A stretch of DNA of 64,000 bases from contig NZ_JAHKQR010000001.1 in NCBI RefSeq assembly GCF_018860805.1, positions 712,326 to 776,325 of the forward strand, written 5' to 3'. Positions 1 through 10,023 of the stretch are shown piece by piece; the stretch's first letter is position 1, and every line of letters begins with the position of its first letter. The notes beneath the pieces were generated by a model. It made no database searches. It was not told where the DNA came from and saw only the letters and a list, made by a program, of their open reading frames with translations. Position numbers and translations under genes: made by a program. The DNA is from Aestuariibacter sp. A3R04. Lineage in GTDB: Bacteria > Pseudomonadota > Gammaproteobacteria > Enterobacterales > Alteromonadaceae.

Positions 1-10
1 GTGTACTTTT

Positions 11-706
11 ATGTCTGGAATTAACTCTGCCGCTCCTATCCTTGTAAGGGCAACCTCCAAGAGCAATGGAATTACAGCTTGTGTGCTAGGGGGCTCTGGG
101 CTTTTGCTCTCTGCATTTTGGTTAAAATACATGCCTGAGTGGTTGTTCTTAGCTGGTATTTTTCTTACCAGCGCGTCTATTGTTTCCCTGCTCATAGGTT
201 GGTTTAAAATTCGCGAACCTCAGTACAGCATTGAGATATCACCTGAGGAAATTCGTTACCACCACCGATTGGGCAATTGGTTTCTTCACTGGGACAATAT
301 CCAACGAATAGATTGCCCTCGTGTTCAGCAGGGGCTTGAGCATGTGGAATTAGAAGCGGTGGGGATAAAAATCATAAATTATGCTGATTTTCTGCGCACT
401 ATTTCTCCGCGTCTGGCTACGCACCTGCTCATGGAACAACGCCCACTGTTAATGCACAGCAAGGAAGAAAGTTGTGCTACCGGGGGGTGTTACAACCACA
501 CTATGTTCGACGATAAGCAGTTTTCTACGCCCGAAGGTGAAACATTTACCGGGGTTAAAGCCATGTTGGCAAACCGCATGCAAACACTGCGCGCATCGCT
601 GGGATACGACATCTATATATCGGCTGCAGATATTGACCGCGATCCCCCTGCCTTTGTGGTTCTACTTCGCGAATGCCAGCAGGCGAGACTGTTGTCAGTT
701 GAATAA
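11..706 (+). CDS. DUF2982 family membrane protein
   Basis: Predicted inner-membrane protein of 231 aa with no established function. Two hydrophobic segments lie at about residues 20-40 and 44-64, separated by a very short turn. A soluble region follows, starting with a beta-rich stretch that resembles a small PH-like fold by eye. The overall sequence matches my recollection of the DUF2982 proteins of Alteromonas and relatives. The soluble part includes a Cys-rich patch (CATGGC) near residue 155. The gene begins 11 bases into the window, so its promoter and upstream neighbour are not visible. It converges on the histidine kinase gene with 9 bases between the stops. The family assignment is moderately secure; the role is unknown. 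Confidence 0.75.
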   Translation: MSGINSAAPILVRATSKSNGITACVLGGSGLLLSAFWLKYMPEWLFLAGIFLTSASIVSLLIGWFKIREPQYSIEISPEEIRYHHRLGNWFLHWDNIQRIDCPRVQQGLEHVELEAVGIKIINYADFLRTISPRLATHLLMEQRPLLMHSKEESCATGGCYNHTMFDDKQFSTPEGETFTGVKAMLANRMQTLRASLGYDIYISAADIDRDPPAFVVLLRECQQARLLSVE

Positions 707-715
707 TTCAGTGTG

Positions 716-3700
716 TTACGTCATGTCGTGTATAAAGCCGTCGACTTCGGAAATAACAACATTTGCTTCAGTTAGTAGTGCAGGCAGGTGCTCAGCCACG
801 AGAAACTTCTGATCCAACTTGAGAGCGGTTTCCAGTTCATCGGCCAGAGCCTGTAACTTGGGGACGCCTGTATAACAGCACGCACCGTGTAACTTGTGAA
901 CTTCAGCTTTCAGTCCTTCAAAATCTCTTTTTTCCCACAACTGTTTCAAAGTCGCTATTGTTTCTGGTAACAGTGCTTTGAAGTCCTGCAGCATCATCTT
1001 TGCTGTTTCAGGCTGATGATTTGTGCGCTTGACGGCCAGTTGCCAATCCATGGACGGCAGCGCCAGGGCTGCAGGTTCGCAGCTCTGACACCAGCGCCTG
1101 ATGAGATCAAGTAGCTGACCCATTTCCATGGGTTTGGGTAAATAGTCGTCCATCCCCGAAGCCAGAAGACGCTCCTGTTCTTCTTTAAAGGCATGTGCTG
1201 TAACGGCGACAATGGGGGTGCCCATGTTAAGCGCGGTTTTTCTAATGAGTCGTGAGGCTTGGAGGCCATCCATCCCTGGCATTTGTACATCCATTAGAAT
1301 TAGGTCGTATTCTGTACTGTTACAATGATTTACGGCGTCTTGGCCGCTCATCGACGTAGTGAGTGACACCGGCGAGTTACCCAGCCAGGCGTCGAGCAAC
1401 TTCAAGTTCATTTCCATGTCGTCTACCGCCAGAATACGCACTGCAGGTAATGTATTTACCTTTTCGTGCAAGGGGTTTTTCTTTTTCGCCAGTTTGTGAT
1501 GGAGAATGCTTTCCAGCTTGCTGATGGTAACTGGCATTCTCACCTGTTCGTGGAAGTGCTGGGTCAGGCTGGGGAGTTGATTAAACGGCTCCTGGCCTGA
1601 ATACCACAAAATGCGTTTTTTAGCGGGAAACTCCACGAGTTCAGCTAAGTATGCATTGCGTTGGGAAAGACGAGAGCCGGGCAGGGTTGCGAAGAGTAAA
1701 TCAGCCTGACTGGTTAACGTACGCAAAAAAGCAACAGTTTCGACACTGGTTACCTTGGCGCCCATGTGGGTCAGCATACTCACGGTTGCCCGTCGAGTGT
1801 CGGGTATAGGGTCGAAAACCACTACCCGTTTGCCGATCCACTCAGCATGAGGGCCTAAAGAAAACTTCTGACTAAGCTGATTGGTCCTTAGTGTAATATC
1901 AAATACACTTCCCAGTCCTGGCGCACTTTTTAACTCCAGCTCGCCGCGCATTAGCCTGACGAGTTCCCGGCAGATGACCAATCCCAAGCCAGTGCCCTGA
2001 TAATTTCTGTTGAGGGAATCATCGACCTGAGAAAATGCGTTGAAGAGTTTTTTCTTATCTTGGCGGCTAATACCGATGCCGGTGTCTTCAATTCTAAACG
2101 CAAGTTCATAAATACCATGCGGCAGTGATTTCCCCGTAGCCGAGAGGGTAATGTTGCCACTGGGTGTGAATTTTAGTGCGTTGCTTAGTAAGTTGTTCAG
2201 AATTTGCTTAATTCTGAAAACATCACCAATGAGCTTTTCTGGCAAAGGGGTTAAATTAAATACAAACTCCAGTTTTTTCGAATGGGCGGATTTTGACATC
2301 AGCGTCACCATGTCTTCCAACAGTTGGTTGGGAGAAAACGGCTGATTATTAATGGTGAGTTTACCGGCTTCAATTTTCGAGAAATCAAGTACATCATTGA
2401 CAATGCTCAGCAGGTTGTCGGCCGCGGTATTAATAATTCTCACCTGTTCTTGCTGTTCCACTGGCAGTGCTGCATGGGTAAGCTCTTTGCTGAAGCCGAG
2501 GATTGCGTTGAGTGGCGTGCGAATTTCGTGGCTCATGTTTGCCAAAAATTGTGATTTTACATTGCTGGCTTTAATGGCATCTTTTCGGGCGATGTCCAGC
2601 CGGGCATTCTGTTCTTCTATGAGCTCCATGTTGTTGCGCAGATCATTGGTGGCCTGATCGACTTCTGATTCAAGCTGACTGCGGCTTTTGTCCATAAGCG
2701 CAAAAGAAAACAGGCCGGCTTCGAGAAATACGCCCACTTGAAAACAGTAGGTTGTGAAGTCGTTGGATGGCAAAATTCCAATGAGACTTAACATCCCAAT
2801 GGCCGCGCCGAATGCCAGCATAGTCCAGGCAAAGATAAAATAACGAGCTGGTTTGAAGTGGTTGAGGAAGGCTTCAAAACCGGCATAAATGTAGCTACAT
2901 ATAGCTATAAGGCCCACGCCGTAAACCAGATTGTTTTTCCAGATATGAGGCAGAATATCCAGTGCGCAGCTCATGCCGACCATAAGTTGCAGCCCCAACA
3001 GCATCGCAATAATAGGGTGAGCGTTTTGGCAATGGATACGGGTTTCTAAAAATGTCATTGTAAACACGCCGGAACTTATACCGATCAAAACGAAAATGAG
3101 TTCCGTGTGCAAAGCAAACCATGGCTCAACGCCATTAGGGAAGAGCAGATGTACGTGGCCTCCCCAGACGAATTGCCAGAGTATAACGGCAATAATGTAG
3201 CCAACGTAGGCGAGCAGGGCGGGTTCTCGGGCGCCGAGGAAAAGTACACAATTATAGATAGCGAGTATGATCAACCCACCGTAAAAAAGCCCCCAAAGCA
3301 GACTGTCGAGTTGAGTGCTATAGCTGTGTAGTTTTTCCGGCATAACCGTTAAAGGTACGATTAGGCCGGATGAGGCACTTTCCACGCGGATGTACAGATC
3401 CAGAGGTTGATTCACCGGTAGAATGGAGCGCAGCGTGGGTGTGCGAAAGATCTGTTCTTTTTGTAGCTTTCCTTGGTGACTTTGTTGCAGTACTTGGCCG
3501 TTTTGCACCAGATACATATCTACTTTGTCGAGTTGACTAAAATTAATATTGAACACCCAGTCTTCGATATTGCTGGCGTTGCTCAGCCGGGTTACCAACC
3601 ACAGCCCACGAGCCTGAAACCCAAAATTCGGATTGCTGTTGCTGTACCAACGAAAATCTGGTCTCCGCTTTACCGCCTCACTAATGGTGAGCTGAATATC

Positions 3701-3847
3701 ACTCTCGTAATAGATTTCGAAGTTGTCAGTTAAATGAGTTTCTGTGTCTTCATTAATAAGCTGCAATGTTGATTGTGCCTGCACAGGAGCAGACGAAGCC
3801 AACAATAAAGTCAGTAAAAAGAGCCAGGGCAAGAGAGCTGCGCGCAT
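716..3847 (-). CDS. Hybrid histidine kinase, 7TMR-DISM sensor (BarA-like layout)
   Basis: Membrane-bound tripartite sensor kinase of 1043 aa. Order: signal peptide (1-25), periplasmic 7TMR-DISMED2-like beta domain (about 30-165), seven-helix 7TMR-DISM region (about 182-385), coiled coil, HisKA with phospho-His at about 440 (MSHEIRTPLNAI), HATPase_c with N, G1 and G2 boxes (NLLSNALKF, DTGIGI, GTGLGL), a degenerate receiver-like segment (about 672-785), a true receiver with phospho-Asp near 853 (LILMDVQMPGMDG), and an HPt domain with the expected His near 984 (VHKLHG). The output side is like BarA; the input side is not, so carbohydrate or other ligand sensing through DISMED2 is plausible. I chose the ATG opening the signal peptide; the frame stays open 37 codons further upstream. 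No cognate response regulator is adjacent. Its 5' side faces parC. Confidence 0.85.
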   Translation of the reverse strand: MRAALLPWLFLLTLLLASSAPVQAQSTLQLINEDTETHLTDNFEIYYESDIQLTISEAVKRRPDFRWYSNSNPNFGFQARGLWLVTRLSNASNIEDWVFNINFSQLDKVDMYLVQNGQVLQQSHQGKLQKEQIFRTPTLRSILPVNQPLDLYIRVESASSGLIVPLTVMPEKLHSYSTQLDSLLWGLFYGGLIILAIYNCVLFLGAREPALLAYVGYIIAVILWQFVWGGHVHLLFPNGVEPWFALHTELIFVLIGISSGVFTMTFLETRIHCQNAHPIIAMLLGLQLMVGMSCALDILPHIWKNNLVYGVGLIAICSYIYAGFEAFLNHFKPARYFIFAWTMLAFGAAIGMLSLIGILPSNDFTTYCFQVGVFLEAGLFSFALMDKSRSQLESEVDQATNDLRNNMELIEEQNARLDIARKDAIKASNVKSQFLANMSHEIRTPLNAILGFSKELTHAALPVEQQEQVRIINTAADNLLSIVNDVLDFSKIEAGKLTINNQPFSPNQLLEDMVTLMSKSAHSKKLEFVFNLTPLPEKLIGDVFRIKQILNNLLSNALKFTPSGNITLSATGKSLPHGIYELAFRIEDTGIGISRQDKKKLFNAFSQVDDSLNRNYQGTGLGLVICRELVRLMRGELELKSAPGLGSVFDITLRTNQLSQKFSLGPHAEWIGKRVVVFDPIPDTRRATVSMLTHMGAKVTSVETVAFLRTLTSQADLLFATLPGSRLSQRNAYLAELVEFPAKKRILWYSGQEPFNQLPSLTQHFHEQVRMPVTISKLESILHHKLAKKKNPLHEKVNTLPAVRILAVDDMEMNLKLLDAWLGNSPVSLTTSMSGQDAVNHCNSTEYDLILMDVQMPGMDGLQASRLIRKTALNMGTPIVAVTAHAFKEEQERLLASGMDDYLPKPMEMGQLLDLIRRWCQSCEPAALALPSMDWQLAVKRTNHQPETAKMMLQDFKALLPETIATLKQLWEKRDFEGLKAEVHKLHGACCYTGVPKLQALADELETALKLDQKFLVAEHLPALLTEANVVISEVDGFIHDMT

Positions 3848-4035
3848 AGTATTATTTTCATTATTCCTGTTAACGGGTATTAAACCATTACCGTATCTAT
3901 TTGTACAAAAGTAACCGGTAACAGGTCTCTGATTTAACCTCTTGGAGAGGAGGAGCAAGGAGTGTATTGCGAATCGTCAGGGTTTGGCTCACAATGGCTA
4001 AAAAGCAGTTAACCACCGAATAACGAAAAGCACGC

Positions 4036-6336
4036 ATGAGCGACGACATTATCATTAATGGGGAAGGTGTAGAACAACTCCCCTTGCGCAGATTTACCGA
4101 AGACGCCTATTTGAACTATTCCATGTATGTCATCATGGACCGGGCGCTACCACATATCTCAGATGGTCTTAAGCCAGTACAGCGACGCATTATTTATGCC
4201 ATGAGTGATCTCGGGCTCAGTGCCACCGCGAAGTATAAAAAGTCTGCCCGGACTGTGGGTGATGTATTGGGTAAGTTCCACCCTCACGGTGATTCCGCTT
4301 GTTACGAAGCAATGGTGCTGATGGCACAACCCTTTTCTTATCGCTATCCGTTGGTGGATGGCCAGGGAAACTGGGGGGCACCGGACGATCCAAAGTCATT
4401 TGCGGCTATGCGTTACACCGAAGCAAGGCTTTCCCGTTTCAGTGAGGTGTTACTGAATGAACTGGGCCAAGGTACGGTTGATTGGGCGCCTAACTTTGAC
4501 GGCACGTTAAAGGAACCCAAGGTGCTACCTGCACGCCTGCCTCACATTTTGCTCAACGGCGTGACGGGCATTGCCGTAGGGATGGCTACAGACATTCCAC
4601 CTCACAATGTGCGAGAAGTGGCCAATGCCTGTGCCATGTTACTCGACAACACTAAAGCGGAACTGACGGATGTTCTGGCCCACATTCAAGGGCCTGATTA
4701 TCCAACTGATGCGGAGATTATCACGCCGCGAAGTGATATTCGCAAGTTGTACGAAACCGGGCGAGGTTCGGTAAAAATGCGCGCTGTGTATCATGAAGAA
4801 AATGGTGATATTGTTGTTACTGCCTTGCCTCATCAGGCATCGGGAGCCAAAGTGCTCGAGCAAATTGCCGCCCAAATGCAGGCAAAAAAACTACCTATGG
4901 TGAGTGATCTTCGGGACGAATCGGACCACGAGAATCCAACGCGGCTCCTTATTACCCCCCGTTCTAATCGCGTGGACAGTGAACAGCTGATGCAACACTT
5001 GTTTGCTACCACAGATTTAGAAAAAAGCTACCGGGTTAATTTAAACATGATTGGTCTGGATGGCCGACCACAAGTTAAAGATCTGAAAACCATTCTCAGC
5101 GAATGGTTGGTTTACCGGAAAAATACCGTTATCCGTAGGCTTCAGTATCGTCTTGACAAGGTAATGGCGCGCTTACATATTCTCGAAGGCTTAATGATAG
5201 CCTTTTTGAATATTGACGAAGTGATCGAGATCATTCGAACCTTCGAAGAACCAAAGGCAGAATTAATACGCCGTTTCTCACTCTCCGATAAACAGGCAGA
5301 AGCGATCCTTGAACTCAAACTTCGTCACCTGGCGAAACTCGAAGAAATGAAAATTCGAGGTGAACAAGATGAATTGGAAAAGGAGCGTGAACACCTGCAA
5401 ACATTGCTGGGTTCAGATCGTCGTTTAAAAACGCTGATCAAAAAAGAAATACTGGCGGATGCTGAAAAATACGGCGACGATCGTCGTTCGCCCCTGGTGG
5501 AGCGTGGAGAAGCGAAAGCCTTGTCTGAGAAAGAGCTTATTCCTTCCGAAGCGGTTACTGTCGTGTTGTCTGAGAAAGGATGGGCGCGGTGTGCCAAAGG
5601 CCATGATGTTGATGCACAAGCACTGAGTTATAAAGCCGGAGATGGTTACTTGGCCAGTGCAAAAGGGCGCAGTAATCAACCCGCGGTATTTTTGGATTCC
5701 TCCGGAAGAGCCTTCTCTTGTGATGCACACAGCCTGCCTTCAGCTCGAAGTCAAGGTGAGCCGTTAACCGGTCGTTTCAGTGTGGTTGGGGGCGAGCACT
5801 TTATTGATGTGATCATGGGTGATGAAGACCAGCGGTATCTTGTCGCGTCTGATGCGGGGTACGGTTTTGTGGGCAAATTTGCTGATATGATCAGCAAAAA
5901 TAAAGCCGGTAAAGCGTTTCTTACCCTACCCACAGCCGCGAAAGTGATGTCTCCACAAAAAGTGAACAACATCGAGTCAGATTGGTGTTTATCTGTTAGC
6001 AATGAAGGTCGAATGCTACTGTTTCCGTTGCGTGATTTGCCGAGTCTGGCGAAGGGAAAGGGCAACAAGCTCATTAATATTCCTACTGCCAAAGCGCAAA
6101 CCCGAGAAGAGTTTATGTCAGCCGTAACTGTTGTGCCAGAGGGGGCATCGGTGAAAGTGATTGCAGGTAAGCGAAGTATGACGTTAACGCCGTCCGATTT
6201 AGTACATTATCAGGGAGAAAGAGGCCGTAGAGGGAATAAATTGCCCCGCGGACTACAGCGGGTAGATGACATTGTTGTGGAACACTCTCTTGGAGAAACA
6301 CCGGAAAGTGAAGCAGAGTCTGACTCTGACATATAA
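4036..6336 (+). CDS. parC: DNA topoisomerase IV subunit A
   Basis: ParC, the breakage-reunion subunit of topoisomerase IV, which decatenates daughter chromosomes together with ParE. At 766 aa it is close to the usual length (752 in E. coli). The catalytic tyrosine is Tyr127 (AAMRYTEAR). The quinolone-resistance region reads [12 protein letters not shown] with Ser87 and Glu91, the drug-sensitive residues equivalent to E. coli Ser80 and Glu84. The N-terminal winged-helix and tower regions are followed by the coiled-coil gate (about 345-450) and a C-terminal beta-pinwheel. parE is not in the window. The gene is divergent from the histidine kinase, and the start has only a weak purine stretch upstream. 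The assignment is secure. Confidence 0.97.
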   Translation: MSDDIIINGEGVEQLPLRRFTEDAYLNYSMYVIMDRALPHISDGLKPVQRRIIYAMSDLGLSATAKYKKSARTVGDVLGKFHPHGDSACYEAMVLMAQPFSYRYPLVDGQGNWGAPDDPKSFAAMRYTEARLSRFSEVLLNELGQGTVDWAPNFDGTLKEPKVLPARLPHILLNGVTGIAVGMATDIPPHNVREVANACAMLLDNTKAELTDVLAHIQGPDYPTDAEIITPRSDIRKLYETGRGSVKMRAVYHEENGDIVVTALPHQASGAKVLEQIAAQMQAKKLPMVSDLRDESDHENPTRLLITPRSNRVDSEQLMQHLFATTDLEKSYRVNLNMIGLDGRPQVKDLKTILSEWLVYRKNTVIRRLQYRLDKVMARLHILEGLMIAFLNIDEVIEIIRTFEEPKAELIRRFSLSDKQAEAILELKLRHLAKLEEMKIRGEQDELEKEREHLQTLLGSDRRLKTLIKKEILADAEKYGDDRRSPLVERGEAKALSEKELIPSEAVTVVLSEKGWARCAKGHDVDAQALSYKAGDGYLASAKGRSNQPAVFLDSSGRAFSCDAHSLPSARSQGEPLTGRFSVVGGEHFIDVIMGDEDQRYLVASDAGYGFVGKFADMISKNKAGKAFLTLPTAAKVMSPQKVNNIESDWCLSVSNEGRMLLFPLRDLPSLAKGKGNKLINIPTAKAQTREEFMSAVTVVPEGASVKVIAGKRSMTLTPSDLVHYQGERGRRGNKLPRGLQRVDDIVVEHSLGETPESEAESDSDI

Positions 6337-6419
6337 TTCATACCAATGGTTAGCTTGTCTAATGAGTGCCATGCACTACACTGATAGTTGGCCAGAATGG
6401 GGATGAATCAGGTTAGGTT

Positions 6420-6959
6420 ATGCTGGGAATTGTATTTACAACGCTTATAGAGATGCTGGAAGAAAAAGTATCTCCCGAGTTTGCCGATGAGGTGATCACC
6501 GAGGCAAAGCTCGAAAATGATGGTGCTTATACTGCGGTTGGCTACTACCCGTTTTCAGAATTACAAAAACTCGTGGGCGTGTTGGTGAACAAAACTGGCA
6601 AACCTGTGGATGTATTATTATACGAATTCGGCATTTATCTGTTTGGAAAGCTTGCCAAGGCCCATGGACAGGTAATGGCCGGACGAGATGGCATATTGGA
6701 TGCTCTTTCGGTTCTGGACAATGACATTCACGTGCAAGTGCGCAAGTTGTACCCAGATGCTGATTTGCCCACTTTCAAGGTAGTGGCGCAAACAGACAAG
6801 ACCATGCGGTTGCAATATTACTCGACTCGGGAACTTGCATCGCTCGCAGAGGGGTTGATGGATGGTGCAGCGGCTCATTTCGGGCAACGTATTTCACGTA
6901 CTACTGTTAAATTAGACCAAGCACACACGTACGAATTCTCTATTACTGTGGAGGACTAA
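6420..6959 (+). CDS. H-NOX heme nitric oxide/oxygen-binding sensor
   Basis: Soluble H-NOX domain protein of 179 aa, the usual size for stand-alone bacterial members. The proximal heme ligand is His104 (IHVQVRKLYP), and the porphyrin-binding Y-x-S-x-R motif is at 133-137 (YYSTR). Such proteins bind NO, and some bind O2, and pass the signal to a partner encoded next door. Here the partner is a PAS-GGDEF-EAL protein whose GTG start lies 2 bases after this stop and which has a strong ribosome site inside the end of this gene. The pair is therefore almost certainly one operon. By analogy with characterised H-NOX/cyclic-di-GMP pairs, NO binding would change cyclic-di-GMP level and attachment. That step is inferred. 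Confidence 0.93.
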   Translation: MLGIVFTTLIEMLEEKVSPEFADEVITEAKLENDGAYTAVGYYPFSELQKLVGVLVNKTGKPVDVLLYEFGIYLFGKLAKAHGQVMAGRDGILDALSVLDNDIHVQVRKLYPDADLPTFKVVAQTDKTMRLQYYSTRELASLAEGLMDGAAAHFGQRISRTTVKLDQAHTYEFSITVED

Positions 6960-6960
6960 T

Positions 6961-9105
6961 GTGTCTGAGCATGGAGAAAGCAAGGAAGTTTCATCTTTAA
7001 AACGCAGACTCAATCGTGAAAAGCAGGCCAGACTTCAGGCCGAATCACTTTTAACGGAAAAGAGTGAGGCGCTTTTTCGAGCCCTACAGGAAAGCCAAAG
7101 TACCGAAAAACGGTTGAAACTGGCACTTTGGGCAGCACAAGAAACGCTTTGGGAATGGGATGCCAGTTCTGATCGAATTTCTATTCGCGCATTTTCTCTC
7201 CACGACGTTAAAGAAACCATTATTGAAAGTGATCCTTTCTCACTGTTAACTTACATCCACGAAGACGATATACATTATCTGCAATTTCAGTGGGCGTTAG
7301 TGTTGCATTGTGAGCAAGAGCACCTTGAAGTCTCTTTCCGTTATCGCCATAAGGCGGAATACCTGTGGATGCGATTGCGGGGCCGGGTATTAGAACGCAA
7401 TGCATTTGGTTCAGCAACTCGAATTGTAGGCACCACTCGGGATATTACTCTCGAGCGTGAAGCTGAACAGAGTTTTCACCTCATGGCGTCAGCCTTCGCC
7501 AGTTCCAGAGAACCCATGTTGGTTTTGTCTGCTGGCTTTACGGTAACCGAATGTAATAATGCATTCCTGAGTATGCTGAATTTAAGAGAAAAATCAGAGT
7601 GCTTTGGCTGGCCACTATCTATGTTGCTCGCAGATGCTGATGAGCATACTGACAGGCTCAATGAGCATCCCATCAGATTCGAGACCAGGCTCAAAGTCAC
7701 CTCGAAGAAGCAACTAACAGTAGATGTATCATTGGCAAAGTTTGAAACGCGTTATCAAAAAAAGCCTTACATCATTGCCACAATTAGAGATGTTTCAGAG
7801 AGAAAACTCAATGAAACCCGTTTAAAGCAAATGGCGCTATACGATCCGTTAACCGGACTGTTTAATCGCAATGGTCTCAACGACGTGTTGAAGCACTATC
7901 TACAGGGCAATAGTGACTTTTCATTGCTGTTTGTCGATCTCGATGGCTTTAAGCTAATTAACGACGGCGCGGGGCATGAATCAGGCGACAGATGTCTTAA
8001 AGAAGTTGCAAAGGTCATGGAAGTTGCACCAGCGATAAATAAAGTGGTCACGCGTTGGGGCGGTGATGAGTTTATAATTATTTTGCCCGGAAGCAAGCCT
8101 GAAACAGCGGTCAATTTTGCTCATGCCATCATTACTGCCATTGAGGGGCTCACGCTTGAAACTCAAGACAGCGATTTAGCCCTTTCAGCCAGTATTGGTA
8201 TTGCAAGTTACCCATACCATGGCACCACCGCAGAGCGCTTGATTCAAAATGCTGATGCCGCCATGTATCTTGCGAAAGGCCGCGGGAAAGGTCAGATTAG
8301 TGTCTATGAAGATGGTTTATGGGAAAGTGTAAAAGCCAAAGTCAGTCTTCTTTCGGATTTGCGCAAGGCAATTAATCAGGAGGCTTTGGAATTTTATGTT
8401 CAGGGTAAATACGATTTGCACGGTGTATTAAAGGGGGGAGAGTTGCTTTGCAGATGGCATTCTTCGCTGCACGGTAATGTGCCACCAGACGTTTTTATTC
8501 CCTTGGCAGAGGAAAATAAACTCGATTTTCACATTGGATTGCTCAGTTTACATCGCGCCTGTGAATATTTGAAAGAACTCGATGCCGAACGAGAGCTTGT
8601 GCAGTTGGCTGTAAATATTAGTGTCAATCAGTTACTCGACCCTCTGTTTCCCAGTCAGGCCGCGGCCATTTGTCGCGAGCACAATATCTCACCAGCACTC
8701 ATTGAAGTTGAGCTAACAGAGTCCATCTTCATTCAAGATGCCGAGCGCGCTATCGAAGCCTTATCCTTACTGCGAAACAAAGGGTTCAGCCTGGCGATGG
8801 ATGATTTTGGCAGTGGATTTTCTGCACTTAGCTATCTGCGAATGTTCTCCTTCACTACTGTAAAGCTCGATCGCAGCCTACTGAAAGACATTCACTATGA
8901 CCAAAAAGCACTGGCTCTCTTTCAGGGTATCATTGCCATGCTAAAGCGGTTGGAAATTCAAACAGTAGCTGAAGGGGTGGAGTTATCTGAGTACCTGCCG
9001 ATTCTGCGGGACGCAGGTGTCGATTTGTTACAGGGGTACTACTTCGACAAACCATCACCGTTTCGCGAGTTTTTGATAAAACTGCCCACACGGGTTTATG
9101 ACTAG
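6961..9105 (+). CDS. PAS-GGDEF-EAL cyclic-di-GMP enzyme, H-NOX partner
   Basis: Cytoplasmic protein of 714 aa without obvious membrane segments. Domains in order: N-terminal coiled coil (about 5-50), a PAS_3-like domain (55-165), a second PAS-like domain (170-285), GGDEF (290-450) with intact RWGGDEF at 365-371, and EAL (460-708). No RxxD inhibitory site precedes the GGDEF loop. In the EAL domain the signature reads GGELLCRW, so EAL is replaced by ELL with the metal-binding Glu kept. The other catalytic motifs (NIS, ELTES, MDDFG, KLD, AEGVE, QGYYF) are present, so both activities look possible. The start is GTG, set by GGAGG at 6950-6954 six bases upstream. Translational coupling to the H-NOX gene is likely. 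Confidence 0.93.
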   Translation: MSEHGESKEVSSLKRRLNREKQARLQAESLLTEKSEALFRALQESQSTEKRLKLALWAAQETLWEWDASSDRISIRAFSLHDVKETIIESDPFSLLTYIHEDDIHYLQFQWALVLHCEQEHLEVSFRYRHKAEYLWMRLRGRVLERNAFGSATRIVGTTRDITLEREAEQSFHLMASAFASSREPMLVLSAGFTVTECNNAFLSMLNLREKSECFGWPLSMLLADADEHTDRLNEHPIRFETRLKVTSKKQLTVDVSLAKFETRYQKKPYIIATIRDVSERKLNETRLKQMALYDPLTGLFNRNGLNDVLKHYLQGNSDFSLLFVDLDGFKLINDGAGHESGDRCLKEVAKVMEVAPAINKVVTRWGGDEFIIILPGSKPETAVNFAHAIITAIEGLTLETQDSDLALSASIGIASYPYHGTTAERLIQNADAAMYLAKGRGKGQISVYEDGLWESVKAKVSLLSDLRKAINQEALEFYVQGKYDLHGVLKGGELLCRWHSSLHGNVPPDVFIPLAEENKLDFHIGLLSLHRACEYLKELDAERELVQLAVNISVNQLLDPLFPSQAAAICREHNISPALIEVELTESIFIQDAERAIEALSLLRNKGFSLAMDDFGSGFSALSYLRMFSFTTVKLDRSLLKDIHYDQKALALFQGIIAMLKRLEIQTVAEGVELSEYLPILRDAGVDLLQGYYFDKPSPFREFLIKLPTRVYD

Positions 9106-9152
9106 TACAATGGCTAAATTAGCGCGTGTTGTCCGGTGATATAGGCGCATAA

Positions 9153-9175
9153 AAAAAGGGCTCAACGCCCTTTTT
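9153..9175. terminator. Bidirectional intrinsic terminator
   Basis: Perfect 9-bp stem AAAAAGGGC / GCCCTTTTT with a 5-base loop (TCAAC), so a T run follows the GC core in both directions. It sits between the convergent PAS-GGDEF-EAL gene and the DUF1338 gene and can serve both transcripts. Confidence 0.85.
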
Positions 9176-9198
9176 CAATAAGGTAGAATACTTTGAGA

Positions 9199-10005
9199 TT
9201 ATCTGGCGTTAGTGCTCTCGAAAATTTTATCTGCCGAGGCCGCCACAAATCCCTGATAGAGATTGCCATCGGGCATTTCGTAGCGCTGGGCAAATTCGTA
9301 AAAACACGAAGGAACAGTAACGGTTTCATCTGTCATTTCAACGCTGGCTTTATCGGCCATGGTTGAGGATTGGGCTAGGAATACATCCTCGCCACCTTTA
9401 ATTTCTCCACCTGATGTATTGAGCACAAAGCCCGCATCTTTCAACAGTGTGTTGACATCCGCCAGAGATTGCGTTTGTTGTAGATAATTTACGCTTACTG
9501 TAAAGTGATTTGCTTGAAAGCCCCACGCTGCTAACCAAGCCGCATACTCAGATTCATTGAGTAGAGTTTCGTAGTCTGCTTTTGAAACCTTCCACTGTGG
9601 GCCTGAGTATAGAAAGTTCTCACTATTTACTGACGCTGGGTCCATTTGTTTAACCAGATCGCCGATAATTTCCTGTGCGCGTTTTGATAATTCACCAACT
9701 CGCAATTCACTGATAAACACTTTGGGTTTGGTTTTATCTGGGTGCTCAAAGTGCTTGGCGTCGAGTTTTTTGGCTTCAAAATCGTAATTGCCTTTGGCTT
9801 CGTAGCCGAGAGCCAGAAAGTGCGCGGCCAGTTTGTCTAAGGATGTTTTTTCCAGATTAAATGTTCTGAAGGCAACGTGGTCATTGACGATCTCGTTGCT
9901 TTTTTCTTCGCCGGCCAGCAATTGATGAATTTTATGGGCTGAGGGAGTAATCGCGACATATTTGTCCCACAGCCGGGCGAATAGTGTATCTACATCGGTA
10001 TGCAT
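9199..10005 (-). CDS. DUF1338 family (2-oxoadipate dioxygenase/decarboxylase-like)
   Basis: 268-aa soluble protein of the DUF1338 family, whose characterised member HglS (YdcJ in E. coli) is an Fe(II) enzyme converting 2-oxoadipate to D-2-hydroxyglutarate in lysine breakdown. Candidate metal ligands are visible: His in NDHVAFRTF (about residue 43), His in ANHFTV, and Glu in CFYEFAQRY near the C terminus. This member is shorter than HglS, so the substrate may differ. It is the last gene of the argD-astA-astD run, 18 bases after astD, and ends at the shared terminator. That position suggests a role in amino-acid catabolism. Family call good, substrate unknown. Confidence 0.75.
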   Translation of the reverse strand: MHTDVDTLFARLWDKYVAITPSAHKIHQLLAGEEKSNEIVNDHVAFRTFNLEKTSLDKLAAHFLALGYEAKGNYDFEAKKLDAKHFEHPDKTKPKVFISELRVGELSKRAQEIIGDLVKQMDPASVNSENFLYSGPQWKVSKADYETLLNESEYAAWLAAWGFQANHFTVSVNYLQQTQSLADVNTLLKDAGFVLNTSGGEIKGGEDVFLAQSSTMADKASVEMTDETVTVPSCFYEFAQRYEMPDGNLYQGFVAASADKIFESTNAR

Positions 10006-10023
10006 GATATTGAAAATCCTTCT

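Noticed and set aside
7840..8310. Product-inhibition site in the GGDEF domain
   Set aside because: No RxxD five residues before GGDEF; the sequence there is INKVVTRW.
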